DNA from: Bacillus piscicola
GTDB taxonomy: Bacteria; Bacillota; Bacilli; Bacillales; Marinococcaceae
Length of the DNA: 64,000 nucleotides
Assembly: GCF_022458745.1 (NCBI RefSeq)
Contig: NZ_JAJJJF010000002.1
Location: 186,001 to 250,000, forward strand
Direction: 5' to 3'
Both the position numbers and the translations under genes were made by a program. Shown here piece by piece: positions 1 to 8,618 of this stretch (position 1 is the stretch's first letter; every line of letters starts with the position of its first letter). Below the pieces are notes generated by a model. It saw nothing but the letters and a program-made list of their open reading frames with translations, was not told the origin of the DNA and ran no database searches.

Positions 1-1054
1 CCGGTATGACTAAAACAGCAATCATAAATTCGCGTACGGTCCTTCCTTTTGAGACACGTGCGATAAACGTGCCGACAAATGGTGACCACGAAATCCACCA
101 AGCCCAGTAAAAAATAGTCCAGTTTTGAAACCAAGCGGCATCCTCAGGGTTAAAAGGTGCCAAACGCAGTCCCATCTGTATGATATTCTGAATATAGGAG
201 CCAAACGTTGTTGTATACAAATTCAGTAAAAAAATAGTAGGGCCAATAATAAGCAGTGCTGCAAACAGGAGTACTGCAAGCACCATGTTTGCATTGCTTA
301 AATATTTAATTCCTTTGTTCAGGCCAGTACCTGCGCTTAGCATAAACAGTACAGTCACAGCAGCAATGATAATAAGCTGGGTGACGAAATTGTTTGGGAT
401 CCCTGTTAAAAAGTGCAGCCCGCCGTTTATCTGAGCGGCACCTAATCCGAGTGAAGCACACACACCAAATACGGTTGCAAACACAGCAATGGTATCAATA
501 ACTTCCCCTGTACGTCCGCTCGCCCTATCCCCGATAAGCGGCCGCAAGGTAGAACTCATCAAACCGGGATATCCTTTTCGAAATTTAAAATAAGCAAGCC
601 CGAGGGCGATGGAAGCATAGATGGCCCAAGCATGAAATCCCCAATGTAAGTAGGTGTAACGCAGGCTCATAATGGCGGCCTCTTGTGTCCCGCCTTCTGC
701 TAGGATCGGCGGATCGGCAAAGTGGGAAATCGGTTCGGAGACTCCAAAAAAAAGCAAGCCAATCCCCATCCCTGCACTAAAAAGCATTGCTATCCAGGTG
801 AGACGGCTAAATTCAGGAGTATCGTTATCTTTTCCGAGCTTAATTTTTCCAAATTTTCGGCTGAAGATCATAAACAGAGCAAAAAATAAAAATAAAGTTG
901 CGGACACCTGGTAAAACCAACCGAAATTTTGCATGAAGAATGCAAGCGCTGCATCCATTGCATTTCCGAGAATTTCAGGAAAGAATACCCCGAATAGAAC
1001 GAAAAGAATAGATAGAATAATCGAAACCCAAAATACTCTTGTTACTTTATCCAT
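1..1054 (-). CDS. BCCT-family osmolyte transporter (partial, C-terminus beyond the window)
   Basis: The minus-strand frame opens at ATG 1054 (start MDKVTRVFWVSI) behind a strong AAGGAGG and stays open to base 1, so about 351 residues are seen and the C-terminus is missing. The family imports trimethylammonium compounds such as glycine betaine, choline or carnitine with Na+ or H+ across the cytoplasmic membrane. Seen in the sequence: many hydrophobic helices, the segment GMGIGLLFFGVSEPISHF near residue 95, and the tryptophan-rich signature WTIFYWAWWISWSPFVGTF near residue 310, both typical of BCCT proteins such as OpuD and BetP. The substrate cannot be decided from the visible part. It is transcribed away from spoVM and is probably monocistronic. 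An osmoprotectant role is inference. Confidence 0.93.
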   Translation of the reverse strand, partial: MDKVTRVFWVSIILSILFVLFGVFFPEILGNAMDAALAFFMQNFGWFYQVSATLFLFFALFMIFSRKFGKIKLGKDNDTPEFSRLTWIAMLFSAGMGIGLLFFGVSEPISHFADPPILAEGGTQEAAIMSLRYTYLHWGFHAWAIYASIALGLAYFKFRKGYPGLMSSTLRPLIGDRASGRTGEVIDTIAVFATVFGVCASLGLGAAQINGGLHFLTGIPNNFVTQLIIIAAVTVLFMLSAGTGLNKGIKYLSNANMVLAVLLFAALLIIGPTIFLLNLYTTTFGSYIQNIIQMGLRLAPFNPEDAAWFQNWTIFYWAWWISWSPFVGTFIARVSKGRTVREFMIAVLVIP

Positions 1055-1137
1055 GAGGCAGCCTCCTTTATGGATAGTGTCTGACAAAACGATGTACTTT
1101 ATGCCCGCTTTCCTTCATATATCTTGGAAAAGAGATA

Positions 1138-1167
1138 GTATTAAATTTTCTATGTACTATTTGGCAA
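1138..1167 (-). promoter_or_regulatory. Candidate promoter of the BCCT transporter gene
   Basis: On the minus strand TTGCCA (1167-1162) is followed after 18 bases by TAATAC (1143-1138), about 85 bases before the transporter start. The match to the sigma-A consensus is moderate and rests on sequence alone. Confidence 0.35.
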
Positions 1168-1297
1168 TTATTGAATATACATATAAAAGAAAACGTAATT
1201 GCTGAGAAAGTGGTAAGAGGGAGCAGCGCCAATAAAATAGGGGACAATGCGAATGGCGGCGTGCCGCGTAAATATACATGAAATGGGAGGAGATTCT

Positions 1298-1378
1298 ATG
1301 AAGTTTTACACCATTAAGTTACCTAAGTTTCTCGGGGGGTTTGTGCGCGCCGTGCTCGGATCGGTCAAGAAAGATTGA
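1298..1378 (+). CDS. spoVM: Stage V sporulation protein SpoVM
   Basis: This 26-codon gene reads MKFYTIKLPKFLGGFVRAVL followed by GSVKKD, differing from the B. subtilis peptide at only a few positions. It has an excellent ribosome binding site (GGGAGGAG, 7 bases before ATG). SpoVM is an amphipathic helix made in the mother cell. It recognises the convex forespore membrane, anchors the SpoIVA basement layer and is needed for coat and cortex assembly. Pro9, known to matter for curvature sensing, is kept; position 15 is Phe where B. subtilis has Ile. The gene lies between the transporter and rpmB, as in other Bacillaceae, and ends just before a shared terminator. It is strong evidence for an endospore former. 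A sigma-E promoter is expected upstream but I could not identify one with confidence. Confidence 0.95.
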   Translation: MKFYTIKLPKFLGGFVRAVLGSVKKD

Positions 1379-1412
1379 CATATTATTATTATGTAAACTA
1401 ATAGGGGAAGAT

Positions 1413-1459
1413 AAAAAAACCGGAACTTTCGTATTTATTAATACGGTTCCGGATTTTTT
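1413..1459. terminator. Bidirectional terminator between spoVM and rpmB
   Basis: A hairpin pairs CCGGAA (1420-1425) with TTCCGG (1447-1452), and inside it CGTATT with AATACG around a TATT loop. An A-run lies on the left and a T-run on the right, so it can stop both the rightward spoVM transcript and the leftward rpmB transcript. Confidence 0.85.
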
Positions 1460-1467
1460 ATCATGTT

Positions 1468-1656
1468 TTATACACGCTCAACTTTACCAGATTTCAACGC
1501 GCGTGCAGAAACATAAACTCGTTTCGGTTTGCCGTCAACCATAATGCGCACTTTTTGGACATTCGCTCCCCAGCGGCGTTTGGTCGCGTTGTTAGCGTGT
1601 GAACGGTTATTACCAGATTTAGGACCTTTTCCTGTGATATAGCATTTACGTGCCAT
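1468..1656 (-). CDS. rpmB: 50S ribosomal protein L28
   Basis: This is a 62-residue basic protein of the large ribosomal subunit, starting [20 protein letters not shown]. The motif and length match Bacillus L28. A possible GTG start three codons upstream lies inside the ribosome binding site (GAAGGAGGTG), so the ATG at 1656, correctly spaced, is chosen. Only one Cys (Cys5) is present, so it is not the four-cysteine, zinc-binding L28 form. It is monocistronic on the minus strand, back to back with the yloU operon, the usual arrangement in Bacillus. Confidence 0.97.
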   Translation of the reverse strand: MARKCYITGKGPKSGNNRSHANNATKRRWGANVQKVRIMVDGKPKRVYVSARALKSGKVERV

Positions 1657-1873
1657 TGTGTGCACCTCCTTCTATCCGTCAAGCATTTCAAATACACAAT
1701 CAGTCATACTTGAATATTTTAGCATAAGCATAACGCTAGCGCAATATGAAGTTGAAATGAATGACAGCAGGCAAATTGCTTGCCGACGAAGAAAGACACC
1801 GCTTTTATTTAGGAATAGAGTATAGTAAAATAACCGTATCTAAAGGTTGGAAACGAATAAGGAGGGCTTCTGA

Positions 1874-2236
1874 ATGTCCATAGAAATGAATTCACAGTTA
1901 GGTGCTATTGATGTGTCGAAAGAGGTAGTAGCTACAATTGCCGGAGGAGCAGCTATCGATTGTTACGGGATCGTTGGTATGGCCTCGCAAAAGCAGATAA
2001 AAGACGGCCTCTCGGAAATGCTCGGACGTGATAACTTCTCCCGTGGTGTTGTGATTCGGGAATTAGAGGACGAAATCCATATTGACATGTATATTATCGT
2101 CAGTTACGGAACAAAAATTTCAGAAGTTGCCTATAACGTACAGAGCAAAGTGAAATATCAGCTTCAGCAAATGCTTGGATTGACTGTTGACTCTGTAAAC
2201 GTGTACGTACAAGGAGTACGAGTGACACAATCTTAG
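1874..2236 (+). CDS. yloU: Asp23/Gls24 family protein YloU
   Basis: A 120-residue protein of the Asp23/Gls24 envelope-stress family. The sequence shows the family pattern: an early VVATIAGGAAIDCYGIVGM stretch (residues about 18-36), an alternating strand region (EIHIDMYIIVSYG, about 67-80), and a C-terminal SVNVYVQGVRV. It has no signal peptide and is predicted cytoplasmic. It sits 27 bases upstream of the DAK2-domain gene yloV and is probably co-transcribed with it, an association conserved across Firmicutes. The start ATG at 1874 has a good AAGGAGGG site. The biochemical role is not known; a link to envelope or fatty-acid stress is inference from the family and neighbour. Confidence 0.9.
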   Translation: MSIEMNSQLGAIDVSKEVVATIAGGAAIDCYGIVGMASQKQIKDGLSEMLGRDNFSRGVVIRELEDEIHIDMYIIVSYGTKISEVAYNVQSKVKYQLQQMLGLTVDSVNVYVQGVRVTQS

Positions 2237-2263
2237 GTTAACGAAGGAGGAGGGAACGAAAAC

Positions 2264-3985
2264 GTGCCAGAAGCGACAATTGATGGAAAAAAGTTGGCCC
2301 TTATGTTGATGGAGGGGGCCTCATTGTTAGGTAAAAACGTCAAAAAGGTGGACGCATTAAATGTGTTTCCTGTTCCTGATGGGGATACGGGGACAAATAT
2401 GAATTTAACGATGACGTCCGGCATTGAGGAAATTAACACTCAACCGCAAGAACATGCCGGTACAGTGGCGAAATATTTTTCGAGAGGCTTATTGATGGGA
2501 GCCCGTGGGAACTCGGGAGTGATATTATCTCAGCTGTTCCGAGGGTTTGCAAAGGCAGTGGAGAAGGAAAAGGAATTGACGACGTATCATCTAAAGAAAG
2601 CATTGGAAGAAGGAGTCTCTACTGCTTATAAAGCAGTAATGAAGCCGGTGGAAGGCACTATTTTAACAGTTGCAAAAGAGGCGGCACAAGGCGCGAAAAA
2701 GTCTTCCCATGCTGTTCCTCCAGAAGAATGGATGGCAGAAGTAGTAGCTAAAGCAGAACAAGCGTTAAAAAAAACGCCGGACTTGCTTCCGGTTTTGAAA
2801 GAAGTCGGTGTTGTTGATTCTGGTGGACAAGGCCTTGTCTATATTTACCAGGGGATGCTGCAGGCACTCGAAGGAAAGTTTACAGAGCAAAACGAGCAGG
2901 AAGCCTCGCCATCACTTGAGGACCTTGTGAAAGTTGAACATCATCAGAACGCGCATGCCCAGCTTTCAACCGAGGATATTGAGTTTGGGTATTGTACAGA
3001 AGTAATGGTGAAATTTGAAGAAGAGAAGCTCCGTACTCATACATTTGAAGAGTCATCTTTTCGTGAAGAATTGGCAAAACTAGGTGATTCTCTTTTAGTT
3101 GTGAGTGACGACGATTTATTAAAAGTACATATCCATGCTGAATACCCAGGTGAAGTTCTGTCGAAGGCCCAAGCATACGGAAGTTTAACGCACGTGAAAA
3201 TTGAAAACATGCGTGAGCAGCATCAGGCGCTTATTCGGAACGAATCCTCCGAATCGCAAGGATATACCACATATAAACCAATGGAAGACGGGAGCTCTGA
3301 CGAGGAGGATAAGGATGCCTCTCCGACACAGGAGTATGGCTTCGTGACGGTTTCAATGGGAAAAGGAATCGAGGAATTGTTTAAGGGATTAAATGCTGAC
3401 GAAGTCATAGCCGGTGGCCAGACGATGAATCCCAGCACGGAAGATATAGTGAAGGCGATAGCAAAAGTTCATGCCCGTCATATATTTGTCCTACCGAATA
3501 ACGGAAACATTGTAATGGCTGCAGAACAGGCTGCACAAGTATCGGGTTATCATGTGCACATTATTCCGACTACTTCTGTTCCGCAAGGATTAAGTGCGTT
3601 ATTTGCCTTTAATGAAACGGCAGGATTAGATGAGAACGAGCAGGCGATGAACGAGGCAAGAAAACAAGTGAAAACGGGGCAATTAACCTACGCGGTCCGG
3701 GATACCGTCATTGAAGGCCTTGAAATTAAAGAAGGAGATTACATGGGGATTGCCGAAAAGGAAATTGTAACCTCAGGTACGGATCTGCAGAAAACAGCAG
3801 AAGGACTCTTGGAAAAGTTAATCGATGAGCAAACAGAGATTGTAACACTCTTGCGTGGTGAAGAAGCGGATGAAGACACGGAACACACCATTATCACTTT
3901 TATTGAGACACACTACGAAGATGTAGAAGTTGAAGTACATGAGGGCGGACAGCCCCTTTATCCGTTTATCATTTCTGTAGAGTGA
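2264..3985 (+). CDS. yloV: DAK2-domain protein YloV, FakA-like fatty acid kinase subunit
   Basis: A 573-residue protein with a GTG start behind GAAGGAGGAGGG. The N-terminal DhaL/DAK2 nucleotide-binding domain is clear: NVFPVPDGDTGTNMNLTM (about residues 34-51), with the Asp residues that hold Mg-ATP, and RGLLMGARGNSGVILSQ (about 74-90). A middle domain and a C-terminal DegV-like domain follow, the layout of Staphylococcus aureus FakA. FakA phosphorylates fatty acids presented by a DegV-family FakB protein, feeding exogenous fatty acids into phospholipid synthesis. Here a degV gene follows directly, which fits that pairing. An acidic linker (DGSSDEEDKDASP) lies at about 345-357. Function is assigned by family; kinase activity is not shown by the sequence. 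Confidence 0.92.
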   Translation: MPEATIDGKKLALMLMEGASLLGKNVKKVDALNVFPVPDGDTGTNMNLTMTSGIEEINTQPQEHAGTVAKYFSRGLLMGARGNSGVILSQLFRGFAKAVEKEKELTTYHLKKALEEGVSTAYKAVMKPVEGTILTVAKEAAQGAKKSSHAVPPEEWMAEVVAKAEQALKKTPDLLPVLKEVGVVDSGGQGLVYIYQGMLQALEGKFTEQNEQEASPSLEDLVKVEHHQNAHAQLSTEDIEFGYCTEVMVKFEEEKLRTHTFEESSFREELAKLGDSLLVVSDDDLLKVHIHAEYPGEVLSKAQAYGSLTHVKIENMREQHQALIRNESSESQGYTTYKPMEDGSSDEEDKDASPTQEYGFVTVSMGKGIEELFKGLNADEVIAGGQTMNPSTEDIVKAIAKVHARHIFVLPNNGNIVMAAEQAAQVSGYHVHIIPTTSVPQGLSALFAFNETAGLDENEQAMNEARKQVKTGQLTYAVRDTVIEGLEIKEGDYMGIAEKEIVTSGTDLQKTAEGLLEKLIDEQTEIVTLLRGEEADEDTEHTIITFIETHYEDVEVEVHEGGQPLYPFIISVE

Positions 3986-4003
3986 CGGAGCGATCCGATC
4001 TGC

Positions 4004-4023
4004 AAACACGTCTCGTGTTTTTT
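4004..4023 (+). terminator. Weak terminator-like hairpin between yloV and degV
   Basis: AAACACG (4004-4010) pairs with CGTGTTT (4014-4020) around a three-base loop, followed by three more T. The stem is short (7 bp) and A/T-rich at its base, so it probably only attenuates transcription into degV and recG. Confidence 0.45.
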
Positions 4024-4040
4024 AGAAAGGGGATAACGAT

Positions 4041-4904
4041 ATGGCACGTGTTAAAATTGTCACAGACAGTACGTCAGACATACCATCTGAACTCCTGAAA
4101 AAATTTGATATTTCTGTTGTCCCCCTTAAGGTTCTCATGGGGAATGAAACGTATTTGGACGGTGTCAATCTAACACCAGAACGTTTTTATGAGAATCTCG
4201 AAAAAATGGATGGTCTGCCAACCACTTCGCAACCGTCTCCGTATGAATTTGAGACCATGTATCGACGCCTCTATGAAAAAAAGGGAAATGAGGATCTAGC
4301 AGTGCTCTCTATTCACTTATCGGCCGCCTTGAGCGGAACGGTGCAATCAGCTATGCTTGCGGCTGAAGAAGTGAAGAAGGACTTCGACGTGGAAGTAGTG
4401 GACTCGAAAAGGGCGTCCTATGCAGTCGGTATTATTGTGGTAGAAATTGCTAAAATGGCGCAGTCGGGGGCCAGCATGGAAGAATGCAAAGACAGGCTTT
4501 CGCAGCTGATGGAGGATACTCCGGTTTATTTTTTAGTTGATTCACTCGAATACTTGCAGAAGAATGGTCGAATCGGCAAGGCATCTGCATTGATTGGCTC
4601 GTTATTAAAAATGAAACCGGTGCTAAGCTTGACGGAAAATGGCGAAGTCTATCCGTATCAAAAGGTGCGTGGCCGCAAAAAAGCATTAAGTGTCATACGC
4701 GATGCCCTTCAGGAACGCTATAAGGATAAGCCTGTTCATATCGGAGTAGCGCATGCAGGGGATGTGGGGACCATTGATGAACTGCTGCAACATGTACGGG
4801 ATGTTTTAAATGTCCAATCAGAGGTCGTCACTACTATCGGAGCGGTTATCGGATCACATACCGGCCGCGGCACGGTGGCGGTTACGGTTACAGGGGCGGA
4901 ATGA
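4041..4904 (+). CDS. DegV family fatty-acid-binding protein (FakB-like)
   Basis: A 287-residue DegV protein. Visible family motifs are VTDSTSDIP at residues 7-15, the PTTSQPSP loop near 60, LSAALSGTVQSA near 94-105, LEYLQKNGRIGKA near 168 and the C-terminal IGSHTGRGTVAV. DegV proteins bind a fatty acid in a buried pocket and, as FakB, hand it to FakA for phosphorylation. In the C-terminal motif most relatives have HTGPG; here the third residue after His is Arg instead of Pro. B. subtilis carries sdaAB-sdaAA at this place, so this gene is a local replacement. It lies 56 bases after yloV and 4 bases before recG, so all three can share a transcript. The start has a GAAAGGGG site. Confidence 0.9.
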   Translation: MARVKIVTDSTSDIPSELLKKFDISVVPLKVLMGNETYLDGVNLTPERFYENLEKMDGLPTTSQPSPYEFETMYRRLYEKKGNEDLAVLSIHLSAALSGTVQSAMLAAEEVKKDFDVEVVDSKRASYAVGIIVVEIAKMAQSGASMEECKDRLSQLMEDTPVYFLVDSLEYLQKNGRIGKASALIGSLLKMKPVLSLTENGEVYPYQKVRGRKKALSVIRDALQERYKDKPVHIGVAHAGDVGTIDELLQHVRDVLNVQSEVVTTIGAVIGSHTGRGTVAVTVTGAE

Positions 4905-4907
4905 GGC

Positions 4908-6953
4908 ATGGATGAATGTTTAGAAAAACCGCTTTCTGCTATGGCAGGAATCGGTATAGAAACCGAAAGAAGAATTCAGCAGCTGGGGATTTATACAATT
5001 GCGGATATGCTTAATTATTTTCCATACCGTTATGAAAATCATGAAGTACTTCCTGTTGAACAACTTCGTCACGGGGAGAAGGTGACCGTAGCCGGTGAGA
5101 TTCAAACGGAGCCCGCAATCCGTTTTTATGGAAAGAAGAAGTCACGGTTGACAATACGGGTTGCTGTCGAAAACATTTTGATTACAGCGGTTTTTTTTAA
5201 TCGCCATTTTTTAAAAAACCGATTAAACCGTGGGACTGCGGTCACTTTAACAGGGAAGTGGGACAAATACAAATTGACGATAACTGTTCAAGATGTCAGC
5301 TTTGGAATGCCTGATCCTACTAAGCAGATAGAGGCGGTTTATTCCATCACTGGTAAAGTGACAATGAAACAGCTTCGCCGTGCCATAGGGATGGCACTTG
5401 ATACATACGGGCAACACCTTACAGAAACACTTCCAGAGCAGTACCGAAGGGATTACAAACTCCCTTTACGTCGTGAGGCTTATGCTGCGATCCACCGACC
5501 GGAAACGAAACAACAGTTAAAGCACGCTCGACGCCGGCTTGTCTATGAAGAACTCCTGCATTTTCAATTGAAGATGCAATTGTTCAAACGGCGGCAGCGC
5601 ATGGGTACACACGGAATAAGCCACGCATTTACCGAGGAGAAAGTTCTGGCTTTCATTCAGACGTTGCCATTCTCTTTAACAGCGGCGCAAAACCGTGTTA
5701 TTAAAGAAATCTTAGACAATATGAAAGAGCCGTTTAGAATGAACCGGCTTCTACAGGGTGATGTTGGGTCTGGTAAAACAGCAGTTGCTGCTGTCGTCAT
5801 GTATGCCGCTTATTTATCTGGTTTCCAAGCTTCTTTAATGGTGCCGACTGAAATTTTAGCAGAGCAGCATTGCCAGGCGTTAACAGAATTATTTCAAGGT
5901 ACAGAGGTTCGTGTCGCATTATTAGCCGGCTCTCTCAAAGGAAAAAAGCGTCAAGAAGTGACAACAGCACTTGCGAGTGGGGATATTCACATTATCGTTG
6001 GTACACACGCACTTATCCAAGATGATGTGGTCTTTCATCGTCTTGGCCTTGTAATTACCGATGAGCAACATCGCTTTGGTGTCGAACAGCGTAGAGTATT
6101 GCGTAATAAAGGGACTGAGCCAGATGTGCTGTTCATGACGGCCACACCGATACCGCGGACCCTTGCGATTTCTGTTTTTGGTGATATGGATGTATCGGTT
6201 ATTGATGAGCTTCCTGCCGGCCGCAAACAGATTAAAACGTACTGGGTGAAGCATCAGCAGCTGGAAAGAGTGCTTCAATTTATTGATAAAGAGATACAAA
6301 GCGGACGCCAAGCTTATGTCATTTGCCCGCTTATTGAGGAATCAGAAAAGTTAGATGTCCAAAATGCGATTGATGTTCATGCGCAATTTCAGTATTATTT
6401 TAAGAACTACCGAGTAGGATTGATGCATGGCCGCCTGACAGCCGACGAAAAAGAACGAGTAATGACAGACTTTACAGACGGGAAGGTTCATATTCTAGTG
6501 TCAACGACTGTTGTCGAAGTTGGGGTGAATGTGCCGAATGCAGCGGTGATGCTCATTTATGACGCAGATCGTTTCGGTCTTTCGCAACTTCATCAGCTGC
6601 GCGGCCGGGTCGGCAGGGGAGATCATCAGTCTTATTGTATTCTCTTAGCAGATCCGAAAGGGGAAACTGGCAAGGAAAGAATGCAGATTATGCAGGAGTC
6701 TGATGACGGTTTCGTTTTGTCTGAAAAAGATTTAGAACTACGCGGCCCGGGTGATTTTTTTGGTCACAAGCAAAGCGGTCTGCCGGACTTTAAAATTGCA
6801 GATGTCGTCCATGATTACCGCGCGCTTGAAACAGCCCGGAAAGATGCTTCGGAACTAATCGCGGGTAAGGCCTTTTGGGTAGAGGAAGAATGGGCTGCGC
6901 TCAGAAAATATGTTGAAACAAGCGGAGCGTTAGACGACCGGAAGCTGGACTAA
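4908..6953 (+). CDS. recG: ATP-dependent DNA helicase RecG
   Basis: A 681-residue superfamily 2 helicase that reverses stalled replication forks and branch-migrates Holliday junctions. The N-terminal wedge/OB-fold domain covers about residues 1-180. The motor follows: Walker A QGDVGSGKTAVA at about 283, the DEQH box (ITDEQHRFGV) at about 383, TATPIPRTL at about 409, and motif VI QLRGRVGRGDHQSYC near 565. The C-terminal ELRGPGDFFGHKQSG is the RecG-specific TRG-region motif. Length is normal. It starts four bases after the degV stop; the SD-like bases lie inside the end of degV. Confidence 0.97.
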   Translation: MDECLEKPLSAMAGIGIETERRIQQLGIYTIADMLNYFPYRYENHEVLPVEQLRHGEKVTVAGEIQTEPAIRFYGKKKSRLTIRVAVENILITAVFFNRHFLKNRLNRGTAVTLTGKWDKYKLTITVQDVSFGMPDPTKQIEAVYSITGKVTMKQLRRAIGMALDTYGQHLTETLPEQYRRDYKLPLRREAYAAIHRPETKQQLKHARRRLVYEELLHFQLKMQLFKRRQRMGTHGISHAFTEEKVLAFIQTLPFSLTAAQNRVIKEILDNMKEPFRMNRLLQGDVGSGKTAVAAVVMYAAYLSGFQASLMVPTEILAEQHCQALTELFQGTEVRVALLAGSLKGKKRQEVTTALASGDIHIIVGTHALIQDDVVFHRLGLVITDEQHRFGVEQRRVLRNKGTEPDVLFMTATPIPRTLAISVFGDMDVSVIDELPAGRKQIKTYWVKHQQLERVLQFIDKEIQSGRQAYVICPLIEESEKLDVQNAIDVHAQFQYYFKNYRVGLMHGRLTADEKERVMTDFTDGKVHILVSTTVVEVGVNVPNAAVMLIYDADRFGLSQLHQLRGRVGRGDHQSYCILLADPKGETGKERMQIMQESDDGFVLSEKDLELRGPGDFFGHKQSGLPDFKIADVVHDYRALETARKDASELIAGKAFWVEEEWAALRKYVETSGALDDRKLD

Positions 6954-6959
6954 AAGTGC

Positions 6960-6988
6960 TTGCGTAACAGAAAAGAGGGTAATATACT
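6960..6988 (+). promoter_or_regulatory. Sigma-A promoter of the fapR-plsX-fabD-fabG operon
   Basis: TTGCGT (6960-6965) and TATACT (6983-6988) are separated by exactly 17 bases. The expected transcription start falls inside the FapR operator just downstream, the usual layout for FapR repression. Confidence 0.7.
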
Positions 6989-6991
6989 ACT

Positions 6992-7008
6992 TTTAGTACC
7001 TAGTCATA
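6992..7008 (+). promoter_or_regulatory. FapR operator (FapO-like)
   Basis: TTTAGTACCTAGTCATA resembles the known FapR consensus (TTAGTACCTRGTACTAA). The left half TTAGTACCTAGT is a full match and the right half is degenerate. It lies immediately downstream of the -10 box, so bound FapR would block initiation and malonyl-CoA would relieve it. This indicates autoregulation of fapR and control of plsX, fabD and fabG. Binding itself is inference. Confidence 0.75.
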
Positions 7009-7029
7009 GAAGTGGATGGTGGCATCAAC

Positions 7030-7584
7030 GTGAAGCGAAGCAAGAAAGACCGGCAGCAACTTTTAAAGGATAAAATTGAGACAGACCCTTTTATAACGGA
7101 TGAAGAGTTGGCGGCTTTTTTTGCTGTGAGCATCCAGACGATCCGTCTTGACCGCATGGAGTTATCCATACCTGAACTAAGAGAACGAATGAAGCATGCA
7201 GCTCGTGAACGTTATGATGAAGTAAAGGCGCTCTCCCCCGAAGAAGTGATTGGGGAGATGATCGATTTGCATTTAGACGAAGAAGCGATCTCCATACTCG
7301 ATATTAAGGAAGAACATGTATTCGCGCGAAATGACATAGCACGCGGGCATTTCCTGTTTGCGCAGGCCAATTCACTTGCGGTGGCGATCATAAATGATGA
7401 GCTTGCCCTTACGAGTAAAGCTTCCGTTCATTTCAGCAGGCAAGTAAAAAAAGGCGAACGGGTCATTGCCAGAGCGGTTGTGGAAAAAGCAGGGAAAGCA
7501 AAAACAACTGTCTCTGTAACAAGTAAAGTGAACCAAGAAGTCGTGTTTCGCGGAGAATTCACGATGTACCGGTCTCGGTTATAA
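7030..7584 (+). CDS. fapR: Transcription factor FapR, regulator of fatty acid and phospholipid genes
   Basis: A 184-residue repressor from GTG 7030 ([12 protein letters not shown]). A more upstream GTG at 7012 would add six residues not found in B. subtilis FapR; a weak GGTGG precedes 7030. The N-terminal DeoR-type helix-turn-helix reads [20 protein letters not shown] (about residues 20-39). The C-terminal hot-dog effector domain carries [20 protein letters not shown] (about 105-124), where malonyl-CoA binds. FapR represses lipid synthesis genes until malonyl-CoA accumulates. It leads the operon plsX-fabD-fabG and has its own operator on the promoter. Confidence 0.96.
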   Translation: MKRSKKDRQQLLKDKIETDPFITDEELAAFFAVSIQTIRLDRMELSIPELRERMKHAARERYDEVKALSPEEVIGEMIDLHLDEEAISILDIKEEHVFARNDIARGHFLFAQANSLAVAIINDELALTSKASVHFSRQVKKGERVIARAVVEKAGKAKTTVSVTSKVNQEVVFRGEFTMYRSRL

Positions 7585-7621
7585 CCAAACCTGAACGTGC
7601 GGATAAAAAGGAGAATAACAT

Positions 7622-8617
7622 ATGAAGATAGTCATCGATGCCATGGGCGGAGACCACGCTCCGAAAGCTCATGTGGCAGGGGCGCTTGCTGCTGTCAGAT
7701 CTTTTAAAGACGTGGATGTTGTACTCGTTGGCGATGAAAGGGAAATCGAGAAGCACCTCCCAAAAGCGACAAGTCAAATTTCTGTCATACATACTGATGA
7801 AAAAATTGAAGATGACGACGTGCCGACAAAAGCGATCCGGCGAAAGCGGGATTCGTCAATGGTGCTGGCAGTGCGGGAAGTCAAAGAAGGCCGTGCCGAT
7901 GCTTGTATATCTTCCGGAAACACGGGCGCATTAATGACTGCCGGCCTTTTGCATGTCGGCCGGATACAAGGGATTGAACGACCTGCCCTTGCTCCAATGC
8001 TGCCAACGATTGACGGAGAAGGTTTTCTGTTATTGGATGTCGGAGCTAATGTGGACACGAAAGCCTCCCACATGGTGCAGAATGCTTTTATGGGATCCGC
8101 TTATATGGAAATGGTCAAGAAGGTACGCCAACCTCGCGTGGGCCTCGTGAATGTTGGAACGGAGGACGGAAAAGGTAATGAATTGTCAAAAGAGACGTTT
8201 CAACTGCTACAGGAAGCACCGCTCCATTTTATCGGTAATGTGGAGGCAAGAGATTTGCTAAACGGGGTATGCGATGTCGCCGTTTGCGACGGATTTTCTG
8301 GAAATCTTGTCTTGAAATCGATTGAAGGAACTGCCTCCACTCTTTTCACACTCTTAAAAAAAGAGCTGACATCGAGCTTTACAAATAAAATAGCAGCCGG
8401 ACTCTTACGCTCTAGTTTTATGAATGTGAAAGAGAAAATGAGCTATTCTCATTATGGCGGCGCCGGTTTGTTCGGTCTCAAGGCACCTGTAATTAAAGCC
8501 CACGGTTCTTCTGATCACACAGCTGTTTATCACGCTATTCGCCAAGCAAAACAGATGGTTAGCGAAAATGTAACTGGTATCATAGAGAAGGAAGCCGAAA
8601 AACAGGGGGAACAGTAA
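7622..8617 (+). CDS. plsX: Phosphate acyltransferase PlsX
   Basis: A 331-residue enzyme that converts acyl-ACP to acyl-phosphate, the first step of the PlsX/PlsY route to phosphatidic acid. The start [20 protein letters not shown] is diagnostic. Also seen are [15 protein letters not shown] (about 94-108) and [17 protein letters not shown] (about 216-232). It is a peripheral membrane protein without a signal peptide. An AAAAGGAG site precedes ATG 7622. It follows fapR by 37 bases and is followed two bases later by fabD, so lipid initiation and malonyl-ACP formation are co-expressed. Confidence 0.97.
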   Translation: MKIVIDAMGGDHAPKAHVAGALAAVRSFKDVDVVLVGDEREIEKHLPKATSQISVIHTDEKIEDDDVPTKAIRRKRDSSMVLAVREVKEGRADACISSGNTGALMTAGLLHVGRIQGIERPALAPMLPTIDGEGFLLLDVGANVDTKASHMVQNAFMGSAYMEMVKKVRQPRVGLVNVGTEDGKGNELSKETFQLLQEAPLHFIGNVEARDLLNGVCDVAVCDGFSGNLVLKSIEGTASTLFTLLKKELTSSFTNKIAAGLLRSSFMNVKEKMSYSHYGGAGLFGLKAPVIKAHGSSDHTAVYHAIRQAKQMVSENVTGIIEKEAEKQGEQ

Positions 8618-8618
8618 A

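Noticed and set aside
1205-1297. Sigma-E promoter for spoVM
   Set aside because: TATACATG is present but no convincing -35 at the right distance; reporting a site would be a guess.
2880-3438. Minus-strand frames inside yloV and other long genes
   Set aside because: They are shadows of well supported genes, have no ribosome binding site and read no known proteins.
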